Below are positions 1 through 5,708 of a stretch of DNA of 8,105 bases, one piece after another. Within the stretch, counting starts at the first letter, position 1; the number at the start of each line of letters is the position of its first letter. The stretch comes from an uncultured Lacticaseibacillus sp. Lineage in GTDB: Bacteria > Bacillota > Bacilli > Lactobacillales > Lactobacillaceae. A program made the translations under genes and the position numbers. Where the stretch lies: NCBI GenBank assembly GCA_934339215.1, contig CAKRHU010000056.1, positions 1 through 8,105 on the forward strand. Reading direction: 5' to 3'. The notes under the pieces were generated by a model. That model was not told the origin of the DNA and did not search any database. It was given only the letters and a program-made list of their open reading frames with translations.

Positions 1-6
1 GTGATA

Positions 7-36
7 TTCTCGTTAGCGGCTTGCCGCTTACGAGAA
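7..36. repeat. Hairpin 1 of the upstream non-coding cluster
   Basis: Bases 7-13 (TTCTCGT) pair with 30-36 (ACGAGAA), and 15-20 (AGCGGC) pair with 23-28 (GCCGCT), with one T-T mismatch between the two blocks. The tip is only 2-4 bases. No run of Ts follows on either side, so it does not look like an intrinsic terminator. The window begins just before it, so it may be part of a larger element or of the 3' end of an upstream transcript. Confidence 0.5.
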
Positions 37-42
37 GCCGCA

Positions 43-96
43 GGGAAAGATCCACTTAGCTCAGGAGCGTAGCGAGTGAGTTAAGTTAGCTTTCCC
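43..96. repeat. Hairpin 2 of the upstream non-coding cluster
   Basis: Bases 43-49 (GGGAAAG) pair with 90-96 (CTTTCCC). Inside, 55-63 (CTTAGCTCA) pairs with 77-85 (TGAGTTAAG) through nine pairs, one of them G-U on the + strand. The loop is 64-76. No reading frame with a ribosome site was found here. The role is unknown; it could be a structured RNA tail of an upstream gene or an intergenic repeat. Confidence 0.5.
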
Positions 97-121
97 GAGG
101 ACCCTTACCACGTGCCTCGCG
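96..121. repeat. Hairpin 3, with a loop sequence shared with the 3125-3214 element
   Basis: CGAGG (96-100) pairs with CCTCG (115-119) around the loop ACCCTTACCACGTG. Bases 97-113 match 3162-3178, the loop of the large hairpin between alaS and ireB, at 15 of 17 positions (consensus GARGACCCTYACCACGT); both differences are transitions. This suggests a shared repeat family. It lies about 35 bases upstream of the alaS promoter. Function is unknown. Confidence 0.45.
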
Positions 122-154
122 TTTCTGCTGGAGCCAATGACGACAACCGGCCCA

Positions 155-183
155 TTGACACGACCCGGCGGTATCCGTATAAT
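155..183 (+). promoter_or_regulatory. Promoter of the alaS T-box leader
   Basis: TTGACA (155-160) and TATAAT (178-183) are both perfect matches to the housekeeping sigma factor -35 and -10 consensus, separated by 17 bases. Transcription should begin near 190, which gives a leader of about 185 bases up to the T-box terminator. The call rests on exact consensus, ideal spacing and position just ahead of a T-box leader. Confidence 0.85.
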
Positions 184-189
184 GACGTC

Positions 190-375
190 GTTAGGATATG
201 CAAGTGATGACTCCGATCCACAGGAAGTCGCGACCAATTGAGAACGCGGCGACGGTAGTGACTTGTGCTCCCTGATCGAAAATTTCACATTAATCAATGA
301 AGTGGTAAACGATCAACATCGTTGCAAACAAGGTGGTACCGCGCGCAAGCGTCCTTGAATTGCAGCGGTGTTTTT
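190..375 (+). promoter_or_regulatory. T-box riboswitch (tRNA-Ala sensing) controlling alaS
   Basis: The diagnostic T-box sequence AAGGTGGTACCGCG lies at 330-343. The antiterminator can be drawn in full: 329-333 pairs with 353-357, 334-340 (TGGTACC) forms the seven-base bulge, and 341-344 pairs with 349-352 around a GCAA tetraloop. The UGGU of the bulge would pair with the ACCA end of uncharged tRNA-Ala. A Stem III-like hairpin, AACGAT-CAAC-ATCGTT, occupies 308-323. Stem I must lie in about 198-280 and is short. One fold pairs 214-218 with 274-278, 222-224 with 271-273 and 225-229 with 260-264, leaving GCT (267-269) in a 3'-side internal loop as a candidate Ala specifier codon. That assignment is tentative, because other folds compete. 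In this family, uncharged tRNA stabilises the antiterminator and allows read-through into the synthetase gene. Confidence 0.9.
337..375 (+). terminator. T-box regulated intrinsic terminator
   Basis: ACCGC (338-342) pairs with GCGGT (365-369), with a possible U-G pair at 337/370, and GCAA (345-348) pairs with TTGC (360-363); the run of Ts is 371-375. The stem uses the 3' half of the T-box sequence, so it cannot coexist with the antiterminator. This is the expected switch arrangement. It lies 32 bases upstream of the alaS start. Confidence 0.85.
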
Positions 376-396
376 ATGTCTAAAACCACAAATTCT

Positions 397-402
397 AGGA
401 GG
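397..402 (+). promoter_or_regulatory. Ribosome binding site of alaS
   Basis: AGGAGG sits five bases before the ATG at 408 and fixes the alaS start. Confidence 0.9.
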
Positions 403-407
403 AACTC

Positions 408-3050
408 ATGAAGCAACTCAACTCAGCTCAGATCCGGCAAATGTTTCTGGACTTTTTCAAGTCAAAAGGCCATGACATCGAACCATCTGCCAGCTTGATC
501 CCAGTCAACGACCCATCCTTGTTGTGGATCAACTCTGGTGTCGCCACTTTAAAGAAGTATTTCGATGGTTCCGTGATCCCCAAGAACCCACGGATCACCA
601 ACGCCCAAAAATCGATTCGGACCAATGATATTGAAAATGTCGGTAAAACCGCTCGCCATTTGACCTTCTTTGAAATGCTGGGGAACTTCTCAGTTGGCGA
701 TTACTTCAAGCCAGAAGTGATTCCGTGGGCTTGGGAATTCTTGACTTCACCGGATTGGTTGGGCTTAGACAAAGATAAACTCTACGTTACCGTTTACCCA
801 AAGGATACGGAAGCCAAGCGCATTTGGCATGAAGTTGTGGGCTTATCGGAAGATCGCATTTTTGATGTGGAAGACAACTTTTGGGATATCGGTGTTGGTC
901 CTTGTGGTCCAGACTCTGAAATCTTCTTTGATCGCGGTCAAAGCTTCAATGACGTCGCTGAAGATGATCCAGAAAACTATCCTGGTGGCGAAAACGAACG
1001 CTACGAAGAAATCTGGAACATTGTGTTCTCTGAATTCAACCATTTGCCAGATGGCCGCTATGTCGACCAACCGCATAAAAACATTGATACCGGCATGGGC
1101 TTGGAACGTTTGGTTTCGGTCATTGAAGGCACTCGCACCAACTTTGAAACCGACTTATTCATGCCAATCATTGAAAAAACCGAAAGCTTATCTGCTGGCA
1201 AGAAATACAACGCCAATGATAAAGATGATGTTTCCTTCAAAATTATCGCAGACCATGCGCGGACGGTTACTTTTGCCATCGGTGACGGTGCTTTGCCATC
1301 TAACGAAGGCCGCGGCTACGTGTTGCGACGCTTGATCCGTCGTGCCGTATTAAATGGGAAGAAACTCGGCATCGAAAAGGACTTCTTGTATCAATTAGTC
1401 CCAGTCGTTGGCGAAATCATGCAAAGTTACTACCCAGAAGTGTTGAAGAACAAAGACTTCATTGAAAAAGTCATTCGCTCTGAAGAAGCGCGCTTCCGTG
1501 AAACTTTGGATGCTGGCGTGACGATGCTCAACCAAACCATCGCGAATGTTAAAGCTGATGGCAAAACCGTGATCCCTGGCGCTGATGCCTTCAAGTTATT
1601 TGATACCTTCGGCTTCCCAGTGGAAATGACTGCTGAACTGGCTGAAGATGATGGCTTGACCGTCGACATGGATGGCTACAAAGAAAACATGCAAGCCCAA
1701 CGCGACCGCGCGCGTGCCGCTCGCGGGGATGCGCAATCGATGGGCAACCAAGATAAGTTACTCATGAGCATTGAAACAGCCTCCAAGTTCACTGGTTGGA
1801 CCGATACCGATGACGATGCCAAGCTGATGAACATTATTGTCGATGACGCTTTGGTGGATCACGTTGAAGCTGGCGTGGCCCAAGTGATTTTTGATCAAAC
1901 GCCATTTTATGCTGAAATGGGTGGCCAAGTCGCTGACCATGGGGACATCGTGGATGAAAACGGTGCTGTGGTCGCCAAAGTCACAGACGTTCAACATGCA
2001 CCAAACGGTCAAAATTTGCACACAGTAGAAGTCGAAGGTCACTTGGAAACAGGCGCCACTTATCACTTACAAGTTGAACTCACCCGTCGGCAAAAGGTTT
2101 CCATGAACCATACTGCGACCCACTTGCTGGATACCGCCTTGCGTCAAGTGTTAGGCGACCATACCCATCAAGCTGGTTCGTTAGTTGAACCTGACTACTT
2201 ACGGTTTGACTTCACCAACTTTGGCCAAGTCACCCCTGAACAACTCAAACAAGTTGAGGAAATCGTCAACACGCAGATTTGGCGCGCCTTGCCGATCACT
2301 TGGAAAGAAATGCCGATCGAAGACGCTAAAAAAGAAGGCGCCATTGCGATGTTTGGTGACAAGTACGGCGACACTGTTCGCGTTGTGACCATCGGCGACT
2401 TCAACAAGGAATTCGATGGTGGCACGCATCCAACCAATACCAGTGCTTTAGGCTTGTTTAAGATCACTGGGGAATCTGGGATCGGGGCTGGCACCCGTCG
2501 GATCGAAGCTGTGACCTCTAAAGAAGCTTTCGAATACTTGACCCATCAAGAGAACTTGTTGAACCAAGTCGCTCAAGTTGTGAAGTCTGAACAACTCGAC
2601 GCTGTACCGGCTAAAGTCGCAAGCTTGCAAAGTGATTTGAAAGCCGCCCACAAAGAAGTGGAAGCCTTGCAAGCGAAGTTGGCAACGCAGCAAGCGAGTG
2701 GTTTGTTCGATTCAGCCGAACCTGCTGGCAAGTATTCGTTGATCAAAGCCCAACTTAAAGTTGCTGGGATGAACGAACTGCGGCAATTGGCTGATCAATG
2801 GAAGACTAAGAATGCTTCTGATGTCTTAGTTTTGGCTACGGAAGCTAACGATAAAGCCAACTTGTTAGTCGCCGTTTCAGATGCTGCGATCAAGAAAGGC
2901 GTCAAAGCCGGCAACATCATCAAAGCCATTGCCCCTAAAGTGCAAGGCGGCGGCGGTGGTCGTCCCGACATGGCCCAAGCCGGTGGGAAGAACCCTGCTG
3001 GTATTTCTGATGCTTTAGCTGAAGCCGTTAAAGTATTAGCTGAGCTGTAA
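408..3050 (+). CDS. alaS: Alanine--tRNA ligase (AlaRS)
   Basis: Cytoplasmic class II synthetase that attaches alanine to tRNA-Ala and edits mischarged Ser or Gly. At 880 residues it is full length for the family. The aminoacylation core shows motif 1 (around 31-62, with [15 protein letters not shown]), motif 2 (around 83-100, [13 protein letters not shown]) and the motif 3 region (around 294-312, with [12 protein letters not shown]). The editing domain has the HxxxH zinc motif as H568 and H572. Its second half reads DGGTH: the usual Cys is Asp670, followed by His674. A coiled segment (around 755-800) leads to the C-terminal domain, which ends in the usual [14 protein letters not shown] stretch. 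The ATG has an ideal ribosome site. Expression is set by the T-box leader upstream. No clear intrinsic terminator follows the stop codon. Identity is certain; the state of the editing zinc site is the one open point. Confidence 0.99.
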   Translation: MKQLNSAQIRQMFLDFFKSKGHDIEPSASLIPVNDPSLLWINSGVATLKKYFDGSVIPKNPRITNAQKSIRTNDIENVGKTARHLTFFEMLGNFSVGDYFKPEVIPWAWEFLTSPDWLGLDKDKLYVTVYPKDTEAKRIWHEVVGLSEDRIFDVEDNFWDIGVGPCGPDSEIFFDRGQSFNDVAEDDPENYPGGENERYEEIWNIVFSEFNHLPDGRYVDQPHKNIDTGMGLERLVSVIEGTRTNFETDLFMPIIEKTESLSAGKKYNANDKDDVSFKIIADHARTVTFAIGDGALPSNEGRGYVLRRLIRRAVLNGKKLGIEKDFLYQLVPVVGEIMQSYYPEVLKNKDFIEKVIRSEEARFRETLDAGVTMLNQTIANVKADGKTVIPGADAFKLFDTFGFPVEMTAELAEDDGLTVDMDGYKENMQAQRDRARAARGDAQSMGNQDKLLMSIETASKFTGWTDTDDDAKLMNIIVDDALVDHVEAGVAQVIFDQTPFYAEMGGQVADHGDIVDENGAVVAKVTDVQHAPNGQNLHTVEVEGHLETGATYHLQVELTRRQKVSMNHTATHLLDTALRQVLGDHTHQAGSLVEPDYLRFDFTNFGQVTPEQLKQVEEIVNTQIWRALPITWKEMPIEDAKKEGAIAMFGDKYGDTVRVVTIGDFNKEFDGGTHPTNTSALGLFKITGESGIGAGTRRIEAVTSKEAFEYLTHQENLLNQVAQVVKSEQLDAVPAKVASLQSDLKAAHKEVEALQAKLATQQASGLFDSAEPAGKYSLIKAQLKVAGMNELRQLADQWKTKNASDVLVLATEANDKANLLVAVSDAAIKKGVKAGNIIKAIAPKVQGGGGGRPDMAQAGGKNPAGISDALAEAVKVLAEL

Positions 3051-3064
3051 AACTGAATTTTAAA

Positions 3065-3078
3065 TTGATGATCATCAA
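3065..3078. repeat. 14-base perfect palindrome after alaS
   Basis: TTGATGATCATCAA is fully self-complementary and starts 14 bases after the alaS stop codon. No run of Ts follows, so it is not a standard terminator. A protein-binding site or chance is equally possible. Confidence 0.3.
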
Positions 3079-3124
3079 CGATATCAACGAGAGCGATGCC
3101 GATCAATGATGGTGATCAGTCGAC

Positions 3125-3214
3125 GCGATTTGGGCTTGGGACGGAGGCCAGCCGTCGAGACGAAGACCCTCACCACGTCTCGGCGAGCCAGCCGGAGTCC
3201 CAAGCCCAAATCGC
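3125..3214. repeat. 90-base intergenic hairpin element between alaS and ireB
   Basis: An 18-base perfect outer stem (3125-3142, GCGATTTGGGCTTGGGAC, with 3197-3214) encloses an internal loop. A second stem of ten pairs follows (3153-3162 with 3176-3185), one of them U-G on the + strand. The apical loop is AAGACCCTCACCA. Parts of it recur elsewhere in this window: the loop at 97-113 (15 of 17) and the descending arm 3187-3204 at 4766-4783 (17 of 18). That supports a dispersed intergenic repeat rather than a one-off structure. No T tract flanks it on either strand, so it is not a typical intrinsic terminator, although so strong a stem could still slow polymerase or protect the 3' end of the alaS mRNA. 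Function is unknown. Confidence 0.7.
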
Positions 3215-3267
3215 CAACCCAATTGTGACAAAGCCTTGGTAACGCTTGCGAAAATCCGCGCGGTTCA

Positions 3268-3296
3268 TTGTGCTTTTTGGCATTATCAAGTAAAAT
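3268..3296 (+). promoter_or_regulatory. Probable promoter of the ireB-ruvX-yrzB operon
   Basis: TAAAAT (3291-3296) is a good -10 box, preceded with a 17-base spacer by TTGTGC (3268-3273), which matches only the first three bases of the -35 consensus. It lies 33 bases before the ireB start, after the large hairpin, which suits a separate transcription unit. Confidence 0.5.
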
Positions 3297-3329
3297 AAAG
3301 ATGAATTGGACAGAATAGAGGTGTTAGGA

Positions 3330-3590
3330 ATGAGCACATTAGATCAAACGGTCCACTTTGACTTTCACGATAACGACCCGAAGAACGTTCACGAAACCCT
3401 TGAAACGGTGTACAACTCCTTAGAGGAAAAAGGTTACAACCCGATCAACCAAATCGTCGGTTATTTAATCTCCGGCGACCCAGCTTATATCCCGCGCTAC
3501 AACGATGCTCGTAACTTGATCCGCAAGCACGAGCGCGACGAGATCATTGAAGAGCTCGTTCGTAACTATCTTGGCAAGGTGAAAGACTGA
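3330..3590 (+). CDS. ireB: IreB family regulatory protein (DUF965, YrzL)
   Basis: Small cytoplasmic protein of 86 residues, the normal family length. In Enterococcus faecalis, IreB is phosphorylated on N-terminal threonines by the Ser/Thr kinase IreK and modulates intrinsic cephalosporin resistance. Here Thr3 and Thr7 lie in the matching N-terminal stretch ([12 protein letters not shown]). The core [28 protein letters not shown] is split by no gap and is the family signature; it is followed by [16 protein letters not shown]. The reading frame is open further upstream to a TTG at 3306. I chose the ATG at 3330 because GAGG (3318-3321) lies eight bases before it and the product then matches family length. 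The stop codon overlaps the ruvX start by one base, so the two are translationally coupled. A role here by analogy with E. faecalis is inference. Confidence 0.93.
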   Translation: MSTLDQTVHFDFHDNDPKNVHETLETVYNSLEEKGYNPINQIVGYLISGDPAYIPRYNDARNLIRKHERDEIIEELVRNYLGKVKD

Positions 3591-4024
3591 TGCGCTTAAT
3601 GGGCTGTGACGTCGGCTCAAGAACAGTCGGCGTAGCTTTAAGCGATCCACTCGGTTGGACCGCCCAAGGCTTGGAGATCATTCGCATCAACGAAGACAAA
3701 GGGCAGTTTGGCCTCGATCGTGTGGCGGAAATCGTCAAAGAATACGAAGTCACTGGCTTTGTCTGTGGCTTGCCGAAAAACATGAACAACACCCAAGGCC
3801 CGCGTGCGGAAAAAGCGCGCGAGTATGGGGCAATGTTAGAAGAACGTTTTGGCTTGCCGGTCGATTTTACCGACGAGCGCTTGACCACTGTGGAAGCGTC
3901 TCGGATGTTGATCGAAGAAGCCGACACCAGCCGTAAAAAGCAAAAAAAGGTGATCGACAAACTCGCTGCACAAATGATCTTACAAAACTATTTAGACGGA
4001 CATGGCAAATTGACCAAGCAATAA
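3590..4024 (+). CDS. ruvX: Putative pre-16S rRNA nuclease / Holliday junction resolvase-like protein (YqgF)
   Basis: RNase H-fold nuclease of 144 residues. The family is linked to 5' maturation of 16S rRNA in E. coli and was also proposed to resolve Holliday junctions. The N-terminal signature [16 protein letters not shown] (residues 4-19) carries catalytic Asp7. The second motif [12 protein letters not shown] starts at residue 60. The third, DERLTT (95-100), includes Glu96. The last acidic residue is probably Asp123 in the segment [15 protein letters not shown]. All expected catalytic positions are present. The ATG overlaps the ireB stop codon (TGATG), with AAGGTGA (3576-3582) as ribosome site inside ireB. 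The ireB-ruvX-DUF1292 order is a conserved Firmicute arrangement. Which of the two proposed activities applies here cannot be told from sequence. Confidence 0.95.
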   Translation: MRLMGCDVGSRTVGVALSDPLGWTAQGLEIIRINEDKGQFGLDRVAEIVKEYEVTGFVCGLPKNMNNTQGPRAEKAREYGAMLEERFGLPVDFTDERLTTVEASRMLIEEADTSRKKQKKVIDKLAAQMILQNYLDGHGKLTKQ

Positions 4025-4038
4025 CCTAGGAGGCCCTT

Positions 4039-4350
4039 ATGGCAGAACAAGAAAACGTCAAACCAGGTGCAGACGACCAACAAATCACGTTGATCGATGA
4101 CAAAGGCAATGAAGAATTATACCAAGTGCTGTTTACCTTCGACTCTGAAGATTATGGCAAGTCTTACGTGCTGTTGTACCCAGAAAGCGCCAGCGACGAT
4201 GAGGAATTAGAAATCCAAGCGTTCTCCTTTACCCCAGATGCCAATGGCGATGCTAGCCAAGGTGATTTATACCCGATCGAAGACGATGATGAATGGTCGA
4301 TGGTCGAAGAAGTGTTGAACACCTTCTTAGCTGACGAAGACGAAGACTAA
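4039..4350 (+). CDS. yrzB: DUF1292 family acidic protein (YrzB-like)
   Basis: A 103-residue, strongly acidic soluble protein with no signal peptide or membrane segment. The core reads [19 protein letters not shown] near residues 17-35, followed by YVLLYP and a conserved acidic stretch ending [20 protein letters not shown], as in DUF1292 proteins. The C-terminus is a run of Asp and Glu. The ATG has AGGAGG (4028-4033) five bases upstream and lies 14 bases after ruvX, so it is the third gene of the operon. The biochemical role of the family is not known. The constant linkage to ireB and ruvX is the only functional hint. The intrinsic terminator that ends the operon follows within six bases of the stop codon. 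Confidence 0.9.
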   Translation: MAEQENVKPGADDQQITLIDDKGNEELYQVLFTFDSEDYGKSYVLLYPESASDDEELEIQAFSFTPDANGDASQGDLYPIEDDDEWSMVEEVLNTFLADEDED

Positions 4351-4355
4351 ACCAG

Positions 4356-4378
4356 AAAGCGGCCTTGTGCCGCTTTTT
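4356..4378 (+). terminator. Intrinsic terminator of the ireB-ruvX-yrzB operon
   Basis: AAAGCGGC (4356-4363) pairs with GCCGCTTT (4369-4376) around the loop CTTGT, and the T tract is 4374-4378. It begins five bases after the yrzB stop codon. The A run on the left means it could work in both directions, but no gene comes from the other side. Confidence 0.88.
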
Positions 4379-4398
4379 GTATGGCCATGAATCGGCCC

Positions 4399-4662
4399 GA
4401 AAATTTATGGGTTCCAGCGCCTTGGCACCACTGCGGAAAACTGGACAAGTTGCCGGTGATGCTTTTCGGCGTAGCGCTCGAACGAAAAGCGTTCGAGGCG
4501 CTTTCACCTAGATTTTGAACCGGAGAACACCACTCCGGTTCAAAATCTGCCGGTAGAATCTGCGTATGCCGCCAAAAATCGGCGTCATCCTTGATTCTAC
4601 TACCACGAGCAATTGTCCGGTTTTCCTCCGTTCTGCCAAGGCGCTTCCACTCACAAATTTTC
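4399..4662. repeat. 264-base four-way branched inverted-repeat element (candidate structured RNA or MITE-like element)
   Basis: Imperfect arms of about 55 bases frame the region. GAAAATTT (4399-4406) pairs with 4655-4662, AGCGCCTTGGCA (4416-4427) with 4634-4645, GGAAAACTGGACAA (4435-4448) with 4613-4626, and TTGC (4450-4453) with 4609-4612. Three hairpins fill the interior almost without gaps. The first is 4455-4508: GGTGA/TCACC, then AGCG-CTCGAACG against CGTTCGAG-CGCT. The second is 4510-4548: a perfect 16-base stem with the 7-base loop AACACCA. The third is 4552-4604: GGTAGAATC against GATTCTACTACC with one bulged T, plus an inner GCCG/CGGC. The result is cloverleaf-like. The element starts after the yrzB terminator and ends about 200 bases before zapA. 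No credible reading frame, promoter or T tract was seen. I do not recognise it as a known RNA family. Confidence 0.75.
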
Positions 4663-4765
4663 TCCGTTGATAACACTGGCTTACAGAATTGACACGCCTA
4701 CCGCATGCTCCGTCATGTTATTGGGCGAATCAATGTTGTCATCGTTTGTTTCATAGCCATCGGGT

Positions 4766-4789
4766 GCCAGCCGGAGTTCCAAGTGCAAA
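4766..4789 (+). repeat. Partial copy of the descending arm of the 3125-3214 hairpin element
   Basis: GCCAGCCGGAGTTCCAAG (4766-4783) matches 3187-3204 at 17 of 18 positions, and the next six bases match at four. The partner arm is absent from 4680-4765, so the hairpin cannot form here. It looks like a decayed or fragmentary copy. Confidence 0.55.
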
Positions 4790-4800
4790 CAGCAGTGCTT

Positions 4801-4827
4801 TTGTAAAGTTTCATTTCATGTTAAAAT
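4801..4827 (+). promoter_or_regulatory. Possible promoter of zapA-cvpA
   Basis: TAAAAT (4822-4827) is a plausible -10 box. The best upstream match is TTGTAA (4801-4806) with a short 15-base spacer, so the -35 assignment is weak. The context supports a promoter here: a terminator and a 450-base gap lie upstream, and a good ribosome site and gene lie 20-35 bases downstream. Confidence 0.4.
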
Positions 4828-4845
4828 AGTCTGGTATGTTTAATC

Positions 4846-4852
4846 GAGGAGG
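4846..4852 (+). promoter_or_regulatory. Ribosome binding site deciding the TTG start of zapA
   Basis: GAGGAGG lies eight bases before TTG at 4861. No in-frame ATG is as well placed, so the non-standard start is preferred. Confidence 0.8.
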
Positions 4853-4860
4853 CAAGCCTT

Positions 4861-5100
4861 TTGACCGAAGAAAAGCGGCGCTTTAAAGCCGAAATTGCAG
4901 GTAAGTCGTACACCATCATCGGCCCTGGGTCGACGGCGCATTTTCAAGCGACCACGGAGTTGCTCAACCAACAACTCACCCAGATCCAAAAATTAGCGCC
5001 AGACTTATCCTTGCAAGACGCTGCGGTACTATTGGCTTTTAATGCCTTGTCCGATCAAGTCAAAGCCAAAGTAGCGCAACAGTTAGAAGAGGATAATTAA
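4861..5100 (+). CDS. zapA: Cell division protein ZapA
   Basis: Small cytoplasmic protein of 79 residues that binds FtsZ and promotes bundling of protofilaments in the division ring. The N-terminal half (RRFKAEIAGKSYTIIGPGS, residues 6-24) is the short beta-rich head typical of ZapA, here followed by a helical tail of about 50 residues with the usual DAAVLLAFNALSD segment (53-65). Length is normal for the short Firmicute form. It starts at TTG, supported by the strong GAGGAGG; a weak start codon with a strong ribosome site may tune the level. Its stop codon overlaps the cvpA start by one base, and the zapA-cvpA-mutS2 order is common in Firmicutes. Identification rests on this sequence pattern plus the conserved neighbourhood. 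Confidence 0.9.
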   Translation: MTEEKRRFKAEIAGKSYTIIGPGSTAHFQATTELLNQQLTQIQKLAPDLSLQDAAVLLAFNALSDQVKAKVAQQLEEDN

Positions 5101-5639
5101 TGCTATCGTTGATCGTTGTGGCCATTTTGGCGTATTGTTGTTACTCCGGCGCGCGGCGCGGGATGTGGTTACAAGGCGTCCATGTGGTGGGATATTTATT
5201 AAGCTTAGTACTGGCGCGGTTCACCTACCTGCCGTTGGGCGTCTTTATGACGCAATGGGTGCCGTATCCCAGTGCGACTGAACAAAGTAAATTTGTATTC
5301 TTCACGCATCAAGTCGGCTTGACTTTAGACCATGCGTTTTATAATGGCGTGGCGTTTGTGTTTATGTTGATGGTCGGCTGGCTGATCACGCGGTTCGTGG
5401 CGATGTGGTTTCATGACCTCACTTACCGCAAAGCCGACGAAACCATGAGCGCAGTGGTCGGTGGTGCGATGAATTTTTTGATGGGGTATTTATTTATTTT
5501 CCTGATTTTGTACTTGTTAGCCTTGATTCCAGTGTCAGGCATTCAAGACATGTTGGCGCATTCTGGCATTGCTTCGGCGATCGTGCGCTATACCCCAGGC
5601 TTGACGCAACTGTTCACGCATTTGTGGATCGTGGCGTAA
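5100..5639 (+). CDS. cvpA: CvpA family membrane protein
   Basis: Integral membrane protein of 179 residues, the normal family length. Four hydrophobic segments are visible, at about 1-17, 24-43, 82-103 and 119-144, with the typical G-A-R-R-G turn after the first (residues 17-21). In E. coli, CvpA is required for colicin V production; in other bacteria the family is linked to envelope stress or bile tolerance, and its exact activity is unsettled. The ATG shares its A with the last base of the zapA stop codon (TAATG), and AGAGGA (5088-5093) inside zapA is the ribosome site, so translation is coupled. A terminator-like hairpin follows 7 bases after the stop codon. The family assignment is from topology, the N-terminal motif and context; no catalytic residues are expected. 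Confidence 0.88.
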   Translation: MLSLIVVAILAYCCYSGARRGMWLQGVHVVGYLLSLVLARFTYLPLGVFMTQWVPYPSATEQSKFVFFTHQVGLTLDHAFYNGVAFVFMLMVGWLITRFVAMWFHDLTYRKADETMSAVVGGAMNFLMGYLFIFLILYLLALIPVSGIQDMLAHSGIASAIVRYTPGLTQLFTHLWIVA

Positions 5640-5646
5640 CGTATAT

Positions 5647-5695
5647 TCGACGGCAATTTTCGGTGGTGACACCGAGTGTTGGCGTCGATTTTTTT
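5647..5695 (+). terminator. Terminator-like hairpin between cvpA and mutS2
   Basis: TCGACG (5647-5652) pairs with CGTCGA (5683-5688), CAA (5654-5656) with TTG (5679-5681), and CGGTG (5661-5665) with CACCG (5670-5674) around the tetraloop GTGA. Seven Ts follow at 5689-5695. It has the form of an intrinsic terminator with an internal loop, and would end or attenuate the zapA-cvpA transcript before mutS2. Confidence 0.7.
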
Positions 5696-5703
5696 CGCGT
5701 TTT

Positions 5704-5708
5704 GGAGG
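5704..5708 (+). promoter_or_regulatory. Ribosome binding site of mutS2
   Basis: GGAGG lies four bases before the ATG at 5713 and begins nine bases after the T tract of the preceding hairpin, so there is no room for a promoter between hairpin and gene. Confidence 0.8.

Noticed and set aside
61..297. Minus-strand open frame of 78 codons over the alaS leader
   Set aside because: It runs antisense across a perfect promoter and the T-box, has no visible ribosome site and resembles no protein family I know.
829..1335. 168-codon frame in +2 inside alaS
   Set aside because: Frame shadow of a fully conserved alaS stretch, with no ribosome site.
3306..3329. Eight-codon longer start for ireB at TTG 3306
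   Set aside because: It has no ribosome site, sits almost on the predicted transcription start, and would make the protein longer than the family norm.
3544..3960. 138-codon minus-strand frame across ireB and ruvX
   Set aside because: Antisense shadow of two well-supported genes; composition is typical of such shadows.
4510..4548. tRNA T-arm resemblance (GGTTCAAAATCT) in the cloverleaf element
   Set aside because: The 16-base perfect stem and the 264-base overall size do not fit a tRNA, and no acceptor stem, D-arm or anticodon arm of the right size is present.
4253..4676. Two minus-strand open frames of 84 and 109 codons over the yrzB end and the cloverleaf element
   Set aside because: They overlap the yrzB 3' end or its terminator, and their sequence is dictated by the inverted repeats; there is no ribosome site or recognisable motif.
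4689..4694. Perfect -35 hexamer TTGACA upstream of zapA
   Set aside because: No acceptable -10 box lies 16-18 bases downstream; the best, TGTTAT at 4716, needs a 21-base spacer.
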